A stretch of 64,000 bases of DNA from VRUE01 sp963762205 (GCA_963762205.1 CAVXJZ010000003.1:620001-684000), one strand, 5' to 3'; shown: positions 51,482-61,880, counted from the first letter of the stretch. Notes: a model not told the origin generated them from the sequence alone. Translations and numbers: made by a program.

Positions 51482-54400
51482 ATGAGCGCCTGCGCCCGCA
51501 TCAGGCCGTCCTATCGCGGGAATCGCGGATATGAGGCCCTGTTCGGGCGCGGCGGGCGAAGGGGGGCCGCGCTCGTGGCGGGGCTCGCGCTGGCCGCGGT
51601 CCTATCTCTCCTTCAGGCGGCGCCGGCCTCCGCACGGAGCGGCGGCGTCCTCTCGGCGCGGCTCGCGGAGCTCGCCAAGCCCGCGGTCGGGGGCGGATCG
51701 CGGGCCGAACAGGCGCGAAGCCTGAGCTTGGCCGCGAGCGGGCCCGGGAGCCTGCTGCGCCGCGGCGATCGGGTCCTGGTCAGGGTGGGCTTCGAGCCCG
51801 GAGGCGTCGAGCCCGGAGAGCTCCGTGCGGCCGGCGCCGACGTCGTCAACGTCAGCGACCGGTATCGGACGGCGACGGCCGAGGTCCGGCCGGAGCGTCT
51901 GCGCGCGGTCGCCCGCCTCCCGGGGGTCGACGCGGTAAGCGAGGTGCTGACGCCCCTGGTCGCGGCAGCCGGCGATGCCGGTCCGGGCGCCTCCGCGTAC
52001 GTCCAGTGCAACGGCGCGGCGACCAGCGAGGGAGACACCCATCTCCACGCCCTCGAAGCCAGGCAGACCTACGACCTCGACGGGACCGGGTCCACGGTGG
52101 GCGTCCTCTCCGACTCCTACGACACCGACGAGTCCGCCTCCACCACGGCCGCCGACGATGTCGCAAGCGGTGACCTGCCCGGGTCCGGCAACCCCTGCTC
52201 GCGGACCTCGCCGGTCAGCGTGCTCGAAGACCTCAACTACAGCGGCGACGCGGATGAGGGGAGGGGGATGGCGCAGATCGTCCACGACCTCGCTCCCGGC
52301 GCGAAGCTCGCCTTCGCGACGGCCTTCACTTCAGAGGTGGGTTTTGCGCAGAACATCGAACGTTTGGCAAAACCGATCGGCGAAGGAGGCGCCGGCGCCG
52401 ACGTGATCGTCGACGACGTCTTCTACTTCGCCGAGCCCTTCTTCCAGGAAGGCCCGATCGCGGTCGCCGCCGACAACGTGGCGGCGAGTGGCGCCGCCTA
52501 CTTCTCCGCCGCCGGCAACGACAACCTGATCGACTCCTCCGGGCGCGACATCGCATCCTGGGAGGCGCCGAGCTTCAGGGACGCGCCCGAATGCCCCGCC
52601 GACCTCGGCGCCTCGGCCTCCCGCGAACGCTGCATGGACTTCAACCCCGGCGAGGGGAGCGACAACACGTTCGGGCTGACCGTCGCCGCCGGGGTGACGC
52701 TGACGGTCGACCTGCAGTGGGCCGAGCCGCGCAACGGCGTGAGCACCGACATCGACGTCTGGCTGCTCGACTCGAGCGGAAAACGGATCAAAGAAAAAGG
52801 CGCCTACGTCCGTTCGTTCTACGACAACCCGGGCGGCAGCCAGGAACCGTTCGAGTTCTTCCAGTGGACGAACAGCGCCGGCTCCTCCCGGGAAGTCCAG
52901 CTCGCCGTCGTCCGCTGCTTCGGCGAATGCAACCCGAGCGCGGACTCCGGCACCGCGCCCCGGCTCAAGTTCATGTTCCTCCAGAACGGGGGAGGCGTGA
53001 CCGCCACCGAGTACCCGGAATCCTCCGGTGGCGACGTCGTCGGGCCGACGATCTTCGGCCACGCCGGCGCCCAGGGAGCGATCGGAGTCGGGGCCGTGCC
53101 CTACAACTCGACCACCAAACCGGAGTCCTACTCGTCGCGCGGGCCGGTGACCCACTACTTCGGGCCCGTGACCGGGCCGGGCGCCGCCCCCGCGCTCGGA
53201 TCGCCCCAGGTTCTCTCCAGGCCTGACGTCGCCGCCACCGACGGCGGCGCCACCACCTTCTTCGGCTCGCTCATCTCGGGGACCTGGCGGTTCTACGGAA
53301 CCTCGGCGGCGGCGCCCCACGCGGCGGCGGTCGCGGCGCTCATCCGCGACGCCGATCCGGCCGCCACGCCGGCACAGATCCGCACCACCCTCGCCGAAAC
53401 GGCGAATCCGGTGGGCTCCTACGGCCCGAACGCGGTCGGCGGGGGCCTCGTCGACGCGCTTGGCGCGGTCGGAGAGTTCGCGGAAGACGAAACGCCGCCA
53501 GACACGACCATCGACTCCGGTCCCGAAGGGCCGACCAACGACACCACGCCCACCTTCGGCTTCTCCTCGACCGAGGAACCGGCGACGTTCGAGTGCCGGG
53601 TCGACGAAGGCGCCTATCTCGCCCTGCACCACGCCCCACACGACCGAAACCCTCGCGGACGGCTCCCACACCTTCTACGTGCGGGCGACCGACGCCGCCG
53701 AAAACACCGACCCGACCCCGGCGTCGCGCTCGTTCACCGTCGACACCGAACCGCCCGACACCTCGATCGGCTCGGGCCCCGAAGGCCTCACCAACGACTC
53801 GACCCCGACCTTCGGCTTCAGCTCTGCGGACGGAGGGGCGACGTTCGAGTGTCGCTTCGACTCGGAATCCTTCTCGTCCTGCTCCTCGGCGAGCAGCCAC
53901 ACGCCCTCCTCGTCGCTGGCCGACGGCCCCCACACCTTCTACGTTCGCGCCACCGACGAAGCCGGAAACACCGACGCGACCCCGGCCACCCGCTCCTTCA
54001 CGGTCGACACCGAACCGCCCGAGACCTCGATCGACTCCGGCCCCACCGGCCCGACCAACGACATCGACCCCGACCTTCGGCTTCAGCTCTCCCGACGCAG
54101 GAGCCACATTCGAGTGTCGTGTGGACGCAGCCGCCTTCGCCCCCTGCAGCTCCCCCCACACGACCGCATCCGCTCGCCGACGGCTCCCACACTTTCTACG
54201 TCCGCGCCACCGACGCCGCCGAAAACACCGACCCCACCCCCGCGACGCGCTCCTTCACGGTCGACACCGAAGCCCCTCAGACCTCGATCACCACCGGCCC
54301 CACCGGCCCGACCAACGACACCACGCCCACCTTCGAGTTCTCCTCGACCGAGGAACCGGCCACGTTCGAGTGCCGGGTCGACGAAGGCTCCTTCGCGCCC

Positions 54401-57400
54401 TGCACCACGCCCCACACGACCGCAACCCTCGCGGACGGCTCCCACACCTTCTACGTGCGGGCGACCGACGCCGCCGAAAACACCGACCCGACCCCGGCCT
54501 CCCGCTCCTTCACGGTCGACACGGAAGCCCCTCAGACCTCGATCGTCTCCGGCCCCACCGGACCGACCAACGACTCGACCCCGACCTTCGGGTTCAGCTC
54601 TGCGGACGGAGGGGCCACGTTCGAGTGTCGCTTCGACTCGGAATCCTTCTCGTCCTGCTCGTCGGCGAGCAGCCACACGCCCTCTTCGCCCCTCTCCGAC
54701 GGCTCCCACACCTTCTACGTTCGCGCCACCGACGAAGCCGGAAACACCGACCCGACTCCGGCGACCCGCTCCTTCACCGTCGACACGGAAGCGCCCGAGA
54801 CCTCGATCGACTCCGGCCCTGAAGGTGCGACCAACGACACCACGCCGACCTTCGGCTTCGAATCCCCCGATGAAGGCGCGACCTTCGAGTGCCGCGTCGA
54901 CGCCGGCGCCTTCGCCCCCTGCAGCTCCCCCCACACGACCGGATCCCTGGCCGAGGGCGCCCACACCTTCGACGTGCGGGCGACCGACGCGGCCGACAAC
55001 ACCGACCCGACCCCGGCGACGCGGAGCTTCACGGTGGACACGGGACCGCCCGACACCTCGATCACCACCGGCCCCACCGGACCGACCAACGACTCGACCC
55101 CGACCTTCGGGTTCAGCTCTCCGGACGGAGGGGCCACGTTCGAGTGTCGCTTCGACTCGGAATCCTTCTCGTCCTGCTCGTCGGCGAGCAGCCACACGCC
55201 CTCTTCGCCCCTCTCCGACGGCTCCCACACCTTCTACGTTCGCGCCACCGACGAAGCCGGAAACGCCGACCCGACTCCGGCGACCCGCTCCTTCAACGTA
55301 GACACGGAAGCGCCCGATACCGCGATCGACTTCGGCCCCGAAGGCCTCACCAACGACCCGACCCCGACCTTTGGCTTCAGCTCTCCGGACGCCGGCGCGA
55401 CCTTCGAATGTCGCTTCGACTCCCAGCCCTTCGCCGCCTGCTCGTCTGCCACGAGCCACACGCCCTTCTCGCCGCTCTCCGATGGGCCTCACACCTTCGA
55501 GGTCCGCGCCGCCGACGCGGCGGGCAACGTCGATGCAAGCCCGGCCTCCCGCTCCTTCACGGTCGACACCGAACCGCCCGAGACCTCGATCGACTCCGGC
55601 CCCACCGGGCCGACCAACGACACGACCCCGACCTTCGGCTTCAGCTCTCCGGACGGAGGGGCCACGTTCGAGTGTCGCTTCGACTCGGAACCCTTTGCCG
55701 TGTGCTCCGATGCCGCAAGCCACACACCCTCCTCGCCGCTCGCGGACGGCGCCCACACGTTCTACGTCCGCGCCACCGACGAAGCCGAAAACCCCGACGC
55801 CACGCCGGCGACCCGCCCCTTCAACGTGGACACGGAGGCGCCCGATACCGCGATCGACTTCGGCCCCACCGGACCGACCAACGACTCGACCCCGACCTTC
55901 GGGTTCAGCTCTCCGGACGGAGGGGCCACGTTCGAGTGTCGCTTCGACTCGGAATCCTTCTCGTCCTGCTCGTCGGCGAGCAGCCACACGCCCTCTTCGC
56001 CCCTCTCCGACGGCTCCCACACCTTCCACGTCCGCGCTACCGACGAAGCCGGAAACGCCGACCCGACCCCAGCCACCCGCTCCTTCACGGTCGACACGAC
56101 CGTCCCGGACGAAACGCCTCCCGACACGACCATCGACTCCGGTCCCGCAGGGCCGACCAACGACACCACGCCCACCTTCGGCTTCTCCTCGACCGAGGAA
56201 CCGGCGCACCTTCGAGTGCCGCGTCGACGAAGGCTCCTTCGCGCCCTGCACCACGCCCCACACGACCGAAACCCTCGCCGACGGCTCCCACACCTTCTAC
56301 GTGCGGGCGACCGACGAAGCCGAAAACACCGACCCGACGCCTGCGACCCGCACCTTCACCGTCGACACCCAACCGCCCGACACGTCGATCGACTTCGGCC
56401 CCGAAGGCCTCACCAACGACCCGACCCCGACCTTTGGCTTCAGCTCTCCGGACGCCGGCGCGACCTTCGAATGTCGCTTCGACTCGGAGTCCTTCTCGTC
56501 CTGCTCGTCGGCGACCAGCCACACGCCCTCCTCGGCGCTCGCCGACGAATCCCAATCCCACACCTTCGAGGTCCGCGCCACCGACGAAGCGGGCAACGTC
56601 GATGAAAGCCCGGCGACCCGCACCTTCACCGTCGACACCCAACCGCCCGACACGTCGATCGACTTCGGCCCCGAAGGCCTCACCAACGACCCGACCCCGA
56701 CCTTTGGCTTCAGCTCTCCGGACGCCGGCGCGACCTTCGAATGTCGCTTCGACTCGGAGTCCTTCTCGTCCTGCTCGTCGGCGAGCGGCCACACGCCCTC
56801 CTCGCCGCTCGCCGACGAATCCCGATCCCACACCTTCGAGGTCCGCGCCACCGACGAAGCGGGCAACGTCGATGAAAGCCCGGCGACCCGCACCTACACC
56901 GTCGACACCCAACCGCCCGAGACGTCGATCGACTTCGGCCCCACCGGCCTCGACCAACGACACCGACCCCGACCTTCGGCTTCAGCTCTCCGGACGCCGG
57001 CGCGACCTTCGAATGTCGCTTCGACTCGGAGTCCTTCTCGTCCTGCTCGTCGGCGACCAGCCACACGCCCTCCTCGGCGCTCGCCGACGAATCCCAATCC
57101 CACACCTTCTACGTCCGCGCCACCGACGAAGCGGGAAACGCCGACGCAAGCCCGGCGACCCGCACCTTCACCGTCGACACCCAACCGCCCGACACGTCGA
57201 TCGACTTCGGCCCCGAAGGCCTCACCAACGACCCGACCCCGACCTTCGGCTTCAGCTCTCCGGACGCCGGCGCGACCTTCGAATGTCGCTTCGACTCGAA
57301 GTCCTTCGCGTCCTGCTCGTCGGCGACGCAGCCACACGCCCTCCTCGGCGCTCGCCGACGAATCCATCGCACACCTTCGAGGTCCGCGCCACCGACGAAG

Positions 57401-57906
57401 CCGACAACATCGATCCAAGCCCGGCCACCCGCACCTTCATCGTCGACACCTTCGTCGCGCCAATCCCGCCGGCCGATCCGTTCTCGCCGCCGGTGATCCT
57501 CGAACCCCCATCGGTTCCAATCGACCTCGCGCCCCCAGGTTTCGATCTGTTCGCGGCGAGGAAGCAGGCGCTGGGAAGGCCGATCGTCCTTCGGGCCAGG
57601 TGCGACGAGGACTGTTCCGTCACCGCGGCCGGACTGATCGTCGTCAATCTACGGGCTCGCCGCGAAACGGCACATTCCTCGGCCTCGAGGAGGGCGCGGA
57701 TCCCGCTCCGGAGAATCGGTCGCAGGCTCGCGGCCGGCCGTCTGTCCAGGTTGCGCATGCGACCGAAGACACGGGCCGCGAGAAGAAAGCTGATGCGGCT
57801 GACCCGCCGCGGTTGGGTGGCCTCCGCGAGGGTCGCGCTCCGATTCTGGGACGGCAGCGCCAATGCGGACGGGAGGAGGCTGACGATCCGCCTGCGCAGG
57901 CGCTGA
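51482..57906 (+). CDS. Secreted S53/S8-like peptidase with about 15 Ig-like repeats; frame interrupted
   Basis: A signal region (LVAGLALAAVLSLLQAAPAS) precedes a peptidase domain (about 160-660). The Asp is in GVLSDSYDT. The subtilisin HGT motif is replaced by DEGRGMAQIVHDLAPGA, as in S53-like members that use Glu. The serine is in YGTSAAAPHAAAVAAL. Then come about 15 units of roughly 88 residues (PTFGFSSPDGGATFECRFDS, HTFYVRATDEAGNTDPTPAT), and a C-terminal Arg-rich domain ending RRLTIRLRRR. Changes of frame near 53620, 54060, 54172, 56208, 56950 (probably two), 57328 and 57366 are needed, all in the +1 sense. It is probably a cell-surface adhesin/protease if intact. Confidence 0.78.
53490..57440 (+). 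repeat. About 15 tandem Ig-like repeats of roughly 263 bp
   Basis: Each unit starts near PPDTSIDSGPxGPTNDTTPT and ends near PATRSFTVDTEA. Unit starts lie near 53.50, 53.75, 54.01, 54.27, 54.53, 54.79, 55.05, 55.31, 55.57, 55.83, 56.11, 56.37, 56.64, 56.91 and 57.18 kb. Some stretches of over 100 bp are nearly identical between units, so collapse or misassembly is possible. Confidence 0.85.
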
Positions 57907-57987
57907 CCCAGCTCCCGCGGTCGGCCAGGCGGTGACGCCTGCCCGGCGAGGACGGCCGGCCAGGGCCGGTGCGTGAGGCCGTCCGTG

Positions 57988-58031
57988 GCCGCTAGACGCG
58001 ATTTCCCAACGCCATGTACGGAGGGTGTACG
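57988..58031 (+). repeat. Imperfect 45-bp repeat, copy A (left of sulfide operon)
   Basis: GCCGCTA, CGCGATTTC, TGTACGGAG and GTACG occur in the same order as copy B at 61016-61062, and from CGCGATTT onward with identical spacing. The TGTACGGAGGGTGTACG part has GTAC half-sites like an operator. The two copies bracket the four-gene operon. Confidence 0.5.
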
Positions 58032-58334
58032 ACGCTCGCGGTAGGCTAGCGCCCGCCGTAATTGGTACTCCCATCGAAGGGGGGGATTTCCAACCCTCGA
58101 CCTTGGGGTCATGAGATCGCCAACCCACCAGGTCGGATGAAAAGCCCGCCTGGCCTGTTCATTCCTGGCGGATCCAATTGGAACGCAGTTGGCCGATTCA
58201 GCGGGTGCAAATCTCGTTGTCGGACCTTCCGCGGGGGGTCACCCGGCGAGCAATCGCCGCCGAGACACCCGCCCAAGCCGCGGCGAGGGTTACGGGACGC
58301 GAGCTTTGCCTGCCAGCCGGGTCTCGGCGGCCGC

Positions 58335-58340
58335 TAGGGT
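58335..58340 (+). promoter_or_regulatory. -10-like TAGGGT box before sulfide operon
   Basis: TAGGGT ends 6 nt before ATG 58347 with no Shine-Dalgarno. It is the likely promoter of the CMD-SQR-DsrC-DsrE operon. Confidence 0.4.
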
Positions 58341-58346
58341 CTGAGC

Positions 58347-58859
58347 ATGGCCGTTCCCCGTCGATCGCCGCGCACCTTCGCATCGCCGGGCGACGTCGTC
58401 CGCGACGTCGTCGGCGTCGCCCGGCGGGCCCGCCCGCTCGCCGGCGCCTATTCCGGCCGCGGTCTCGATCCGGCCCTGCGAGAGCGGGTCATGGTCGCCG
58501 TGAGCCACGTGAACGCCTGCCGCGGCTGCACCTTCGCGCACGAGCGCTGGGCGGGCCGCGCCGGTGTCAGCGCCGAGGACCTGCGGGCCATCGGCCTGGG
58601 CGATCTGGAGGATCTCGACGAACGCAGCCGCGTGGCGGTGGCCTACGCGGCGGCGCTTGCCGAGGCGCGCTTTCGCGAGCCGGTCGCCGCAGATCTGGCC
58701 GCCCGCGCAAGCGATCGGCTGACGCCCGGCGAACTGGCTGCCGTCGATGCGGTGGCCCGCGCGATGGCCCTCGCCAACCTTTCCTCGAACACCTTCGAGG
58801 GGCTGCTGGGTCGTCTGGGCCTCTCGCGGCCCGCCGAGCCCCGATCGTCGGTGCCATGA
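58347..58859 (+). CDS. Carboxymuconolactone decarboxylase/AhpD-like protein
   Basis: The 170-residue helical protein has the AhpD/CMD redox motif CRGCTFAH (Cys58, Cys61, His65). It is followed by the helical pair LDERSRVAVAYAAALAEARF and LSSNTFEGLLGRLG. In this operon a thiol-disulfide role (peroxidase or sulfane handling) is more likely than aromatic degradation; this is inferred from neighbours. Its stop overlaps the SQR start (ATGA). Confidence 0.85.
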   Translation: MAVPRRSPRTFASPGDVVRDVVGVARRARPLAGAYSGRGLDPALRERVMVAVSHVNACRGCTFAHERWAGRAGVSAEDLRAIGLGDLEDLDERSRVAVAYAAALAEARFREPVAADLAARASDRLTPGELAAVDAVARAMALANLSSNTFEGLLGRLGLSRPAEPRSSVP

Positions 58860-60118
58860 GCCACCGCATCGTCGTGATCGGCGCCGGGACTGGCGGAACG
58901 CTCGTCGCCAACCGCCTGCGCAGGCTCTACGGCGATGCCGCCCAGATCACCGTCGTCGACCGCGACGACCGGCACGTCTACCAGCCCGGGCTGCTCTTCG
59001 TGCCCTTCGGCCTCGAGGAGCCGGAGGCGATCGTCCGCTCGCGCCGCGAGCAGCTGCGCGACGGGATCGAGTTCCGCCTGGCGGAGGTCGATCGGGTGGA
59101 GACCGCCGCCGACACCGTGCACCTGGGCGACGGCTCGACGCTCTCCTACGACGTGCTGGTCGTCGCCAGCGGAGCGTCGCTCCTCTACGAGGAGACCGAG
59201 GGGCTGACCGGTCCCGGCTGGGGCGAGAGGACCTTCTCCTTCTACTCGGTCGAGGCGGCGACGGCGCTGCGGGACGCATTGCGCTCCTTCGACGGGGGCC
59301 GGCTGGTGGTGAACATGATCGACCTGCCGATCAAGTGCCCCGTCGCGCCGCTCGAGTTCTGCTTCCTGGCGGACTGGTACCTGCGCAAGCGCGGGGTTCG
59401 CGAGAAGGTGGAGATCACCTACGCGACGCCGCTCGATGCGGCTTTCACCAAGCCTGTGGCGGCCGAGCACCTCGCCGGGATGCTGGCGGAGAAGGACATC
59501 TGCCTGGAGGCGGAGTTCGCGACCGGCCAGGTCGACGGCGAGGGGGGCCGGCTGGTCAGCTGGGACGAGCGCGAGGTCCCCTTCGACCTGCTGGTCGCGA
59601 TCCCGCTGCACGGCGGCGCCGGGTTCGTCTCGCGCTCGCCGGAGCTCGGTGACGAGCTGGGGTTCGTGCGGACCGACCACAACACGCTGCAGAGCAAGGC
59701 CGCCCCCAACGTGTTCGCGACCGGCGACGCCGCCAACCTGCCGACCTCCAAGGCGGGCTCGGCGGCGCATTTCGAGGGCGAGACCCTGACCGAGAACGTC
59801 CGGCGCTTCCTCGCCGGCGAAGAGGTCGAGGGCAGCTACGACGGGCACGTCAACTGCTTCATCGAGAGCGGCTTCCACAAGGCGCTGCTGATCGACTTCA
59901 ACTACGAGGTGGAGCCGCTACCCGGCCGCTACCCGCGGCCTCGCCTGGGGCCGCTGCCCCTGCTGCGCGAGTCGCGCCTCAACCACCTCGGCAAGCTCGC
60001 CTTTCAGTCGTTCTACTGGCATGTGATCCTGCCCGGCCGCGACGTGCCCGGCATCAGCGCCCGCATGTCGACGGCCGGCGGGCAATCGACCGCAAGCGCA
60101 GAAGGAGGCAGACGATGA
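58856..60118 (+). CDS. sqr: Sulfide:quinone oxidoreductase-like flavoprotein
   Basis: The 420-residue flavoprotein has the FAD Rossmann motif VVIGAGTGGTLVANRL and HVYQPGLLFVPFG (SQR/FCSD family). Redox cysteine candidates are Cys161 in LPIKCPVAPLEF, with Cys169 nearby, and a C-terminal Cys in DGHVNCFIESG; VFATGDAANLPTSKAGSAAH completes the FAD site. It would oxidise sulfide or a persulfide and pass electrons to quinone. It overlaps both neighbours by 4 nt, giving tight translational coupling. Confidence 0.88.
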   Translation: MSHRIVVIGAGTGGTLVANRLRRLYGDAAQITVVDRDDRHVYQPGLLFVPFGLEEPEAIVRSRREQLRDGIEFRLAEVDRVETAADTVHLGDGSTLSYDVLVVASGASLLYEETEGLTGPGWGERTFSFYSVEAATALRDALRSFDGGRLVVNMIDLPIKCPVAPLEFCFLADWYLRKRGVREKVEITYATPLDAAFTKPVAAEHLAGMLAEKDICLEAEFATGQVDGEGGRLVSWDEREVPFDLLVAIPLHGGAGFVSRSPELGDELGFVRTDHNTLQSKAAPNVFATGDAANLPTSKAGSAAHFEGETLTENVRRFLAGEEVEGSYDGHVNCFIESGFHKALLIDFNYEVEPLPGRYPRPRLGPLPLLRESRLNHLGKLAFQSFYWHVILPGRDVPGISARMSTAGGQSTASAEGGRR

Positions 60119-60432
60119 GCACCGTCACTTACGCCGGCACGCCGGTGGAGGTCGACTCCGAGGGCTTCCTGGAGCAGCCCGAGGACTGGAACGAGCAGAT
60201 CGCGGAGCAGATAGCCGCGGAGAACGGAATCGAGCAGCTCACGGATCGGCACTGGCTGGTGATCAACTTCATGCGCCAGGCCTACCTGGAGGACGGCTCG
60301 GCGCCCTCGATCCGGACCCTCGGGAAGGCGTCGGGCGTGCCGATCAAGGAGCTCTACCAGCTGTTCCCGAAAGGCCCGGCGAAACTCGCGGCCAAGATCG
60401 CCGGGATCCCGAAGCCGCGCGGCTGCATCTAA
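60115..60432 (+). CDS. DsrC/TusE-family sulfur carrier
   Basis: The 105-residue protein has the full DsrC/TusE fold: GFLEQPEDWNEQIAEQIAAE, LTDRHWLVINFMRQAYLEDG and LYQLFPKGPAKLAAKIAG. It ends KPRGCI with the penultimate CysA at 104. The second cysteine of dissimilatory DsrC (CysB, in the GAC position) is Ala here, so it should act as a single-cysteine persulfide carrier rather than forming the DsrC trisulfide. It receives sulfur presumably from DsrE/SQR. Confidence 0.92.
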   Translation: MSTVTYAGTPVEVDSEGFLEQPEDWNEQIAEQIAAENGIEQLTDRHWLVINFMRQAYLEDGSAPSIRTLGKASGVPIKELYQLFPKGPAKLAAKIAGIPKPRGCI

Positions 60433-60450
60433 GAGAGGAGCGAGCGCAAG

Positions 60451-60936
60451 ATGACCGATTCGCAGGAGCGGCCCGAGCCGATCGAGAAGGTCTCGATAAT
60501 CATCTCCAAGGGCTCCCTGGAGGGCGTCTATCCGGGCCTGATCATGGCCAACGGAGCCCGCATGGAGGGGATCGAGGCGAGCGTCTTCTTCACCTTCTTC
60601 GGGCTGGACGCGATCAACAAGGCCAAGCACGACCACGTCAAGGTGGCGACCGTCGGCAACCCGGGGCTGCACCTCGCGACCTGGGCGGGCGGCGTGCCCG
60701 GGATGTCGGCGCTCGTCACCCACAAGCTCGCCCAGGAAATGGAGAAGCTCGACATCCCGCCGATCCCCGAGTTCGTCGAGATGATCGCCGACTCCGGCGC
60801 GCCGCTGTACGCGTGCAAGGCCTCGGTCGACCTCTTCGGCCTGAGCAAGGAGGACTTCATCCCCCAGGTCGAGGACGTGATCACCGTCGGCGAGTTCTAC
60901 GGGCTCGCCGGGGGCGGGCAGATCATCTTCACCTAA
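60451..60936 (+). CDS. DsrE/DsrF-like sulfurtransferase (DsrE2 type)
   Basis: The 161-residue protein begins VSIIISKGSLEGVYPGLIMA and has the conserved Cys in GAPLYACKASVDLFGL. It ends DVITVGEFYGLAGGGQIIFT. These features place it with DsrE-like sulfane-transfer proteins, which hand persulfide sulfur to DsrC/TusE. An AGAGAGGAGCGAG region supplies its ribosome site. It is the last gene of the four-gene sulfide operon, 18 nt after dsrC. Confidence 0.9.
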   Translation: MTDSQERPEPIEKVSIIISKGSLEGVYPGLIMANGARMEGIEASVFFTFFGLDAINKAKHDHVKVATVGNPGLHLATWAGGVPGMSALVTHKLAQEMEKLDIPPIPEFVEMIADSGAPLYACKASVDLFGLSKEDFIPQVEDVITVGEFYGLAGGGQIIFT

Positions 60937-61015
60937 CCACCGCGCGCCAGCTCGGCCGCGGCCCGCTGGGCGTCGGGGAGGGTGCGCTCGAGGACATGAA
61001 GGGCAAACCCGCGCA

Positions 61016-61062
61016 GCCGCTAAACGGCGCGATTTCGGCCGCTCGTGTACGGAGTTAGTACG
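61016..61062 (+). repeat. Imperfect 45-bp repeat, copy B (right of sulfide operon)
   Basis: It shares GCCGCTA, CGCGATTTC, TGTACGGAG and GTACG with copy A at 57988-58031; the stretch from CGCGATTT to the last GTACG has the same length in both. It lies between the dsrE-like gene and the tRNA-Thr gene. Confidence 0.5.
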
Positions 61063-61117
61063 TTAGGTGAGAAAGAGCCGCCAGGGTCAATCACCAGAAA
61101 CCGCTCTAGAATCAAAA

Positions 61118-61190
61118 AGCCGACGCCCGGACTTGAACCGGGGACCCCTTCATTACGAGTGAAGTGCTCTACCAACTGAGCTACGCCGGC
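61118..61190 (-). tRNA. tRNA-Thr(CGT)
   Basis: The 73-nt tRNA on the minus strand has acceptor GCCGGCG/CGTCGGC, D-arm TAGCTCAGTTGGTAGAGCA, anticodon stem-loop CTTCACTCGTAATGAAG (anticodon CGT, reads ACG), variable AGGGGTC and T-arm CCCGGTTCAAGTCCGGG. A T-run follows its 3' end. No CCA is encoded. Confidence 0.97.
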
Positions 61191-61256
61191 GGGCTCGACG
61201 CATTCTAGGAGGGTTTGCGCGGGCTTTCCGTCGCCTCCAGCGTCGATCATCCGACT

Positions 61257-61871
61257 ATGGCCAAAGTCCGGGAGGCGCGGCGCCGCGAGGAGCACGAGAT
61301 CGAGTTCTCGCGGATCGTCGCCTTCAGCGACGGCGTCTTCGCGATCGCGATAACACTGCTGGTGCTCAACCTGAGCGTTCCCGCGCAGGTTGATGGGGGC
61401 GACCTCTCGCGCGTCCTCTGGGACCAGCGCCAGGACATCTTCGCCTACGCGATCAGCTTTGCCGTGATCGGCCGCTTCTGGATCGTCCACCACCGGTTCT
61501 TCTCCGACGTGACCGGATTCGACGGCCGGTTGCTGGCCCTCAACCTCTTCTATTTGGCCTGGATCGTGCTGATCCCGTTCAGCAGCCAGGTGCTCGGCGA
61601 CCACGGTGGCGACGCCGCGGCCATCGTCCTCTACTCCGCCAACCTCTCCGCCGTCGTCCTGATCGGCGTCCTGCTCTTCGCCGACGCGCGCAGGCGCGGC
61701 CTCTCCAAGGTGAGCGACGCCGACGCAATGGAGAACCGCAGGCGCGCGGGGTTCATCGCCGCCGTCTTTGCCGCCTCGATACCGGTGGCGCTGATCGACG
61801 GCCACGTGGCGCAGTTCCTCTGGCTGGCCCTCTTCGTGCCGGTTCTGCTGGGCCTGATCCGGCGGGGCTGA
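61257..61871 (+). CDS. TMEM175-family potassium channel (DUF1211)
   Basis: The roughly 204-residue membrane protein has six predicted helices and the bacterial TMEM175 selectivity-filter signature FSDGVFAIAITLLVL in its first helix. WIVHHRFFSDVTGFDGRLLA follows. Prokaryotic TMEM175 proteins form tetrameric K+ leak channels. ATG 61257 is chosen because the conserved region begins soon after. It is convergent with the lipoprotein gene (9-nt gap). Confidence 0.9.
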   Translation: MAKVREARRREEHEIEFSRIVAFSDGVFAIAITLLVLNLSVPAQVDGGDLSRVLWDQRQDIFAYAISFAVIGRFWIVHHRFFSDVTGFDGRLLALNLFYLAWIVLIPFSSQVLGDHGGDAAAIVLYSANLSAVVLIGVLLFADARRRGLSKVSDADAMENRRRAGFIAAVFAASIPVALIDGHVAQFLWLALFVPVLLGLIRRG

Positions 61872-61880
61872 GGCCGCCGG

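Larger units (their letters stand above)
57907..58346. other. 440-bp gap between repeat protein and sulfide operon
   Basis: No credible gene is seen. It contains copy A of a roughly 45-bp repeat (57988-58031), GC-rich dyads, and near its right end the -10-like box of the operon. The middle (58060-58250) is slightly less GC-rich and does not resemble coding sequence in any frame. Confidence 0.5.

Noticed and set aside
53490..57440. Regular repeats considered as a CRISPR-like array
   Set aside because: Units are about 263 bp, protein-coding, and lack short identical repeats separated by unique spacers.
58065..58125. tRNA-Met-like stretch on the minus strand with a CAT centre and a GGTTGGAAATCC T-loop-like part
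   Set aside because: The anticodon stem and acceptor do not pair, so no tRNA fold forms; at most a remnant.
60935..61014. Short coding-like stretch on the minus strand reading LHVLERTLPDAQRAAAELAR
   Set aside because: It is under 30 codons between stops, has no start codon, and no neighbouring frame extends it; probably chance or an old gene end.
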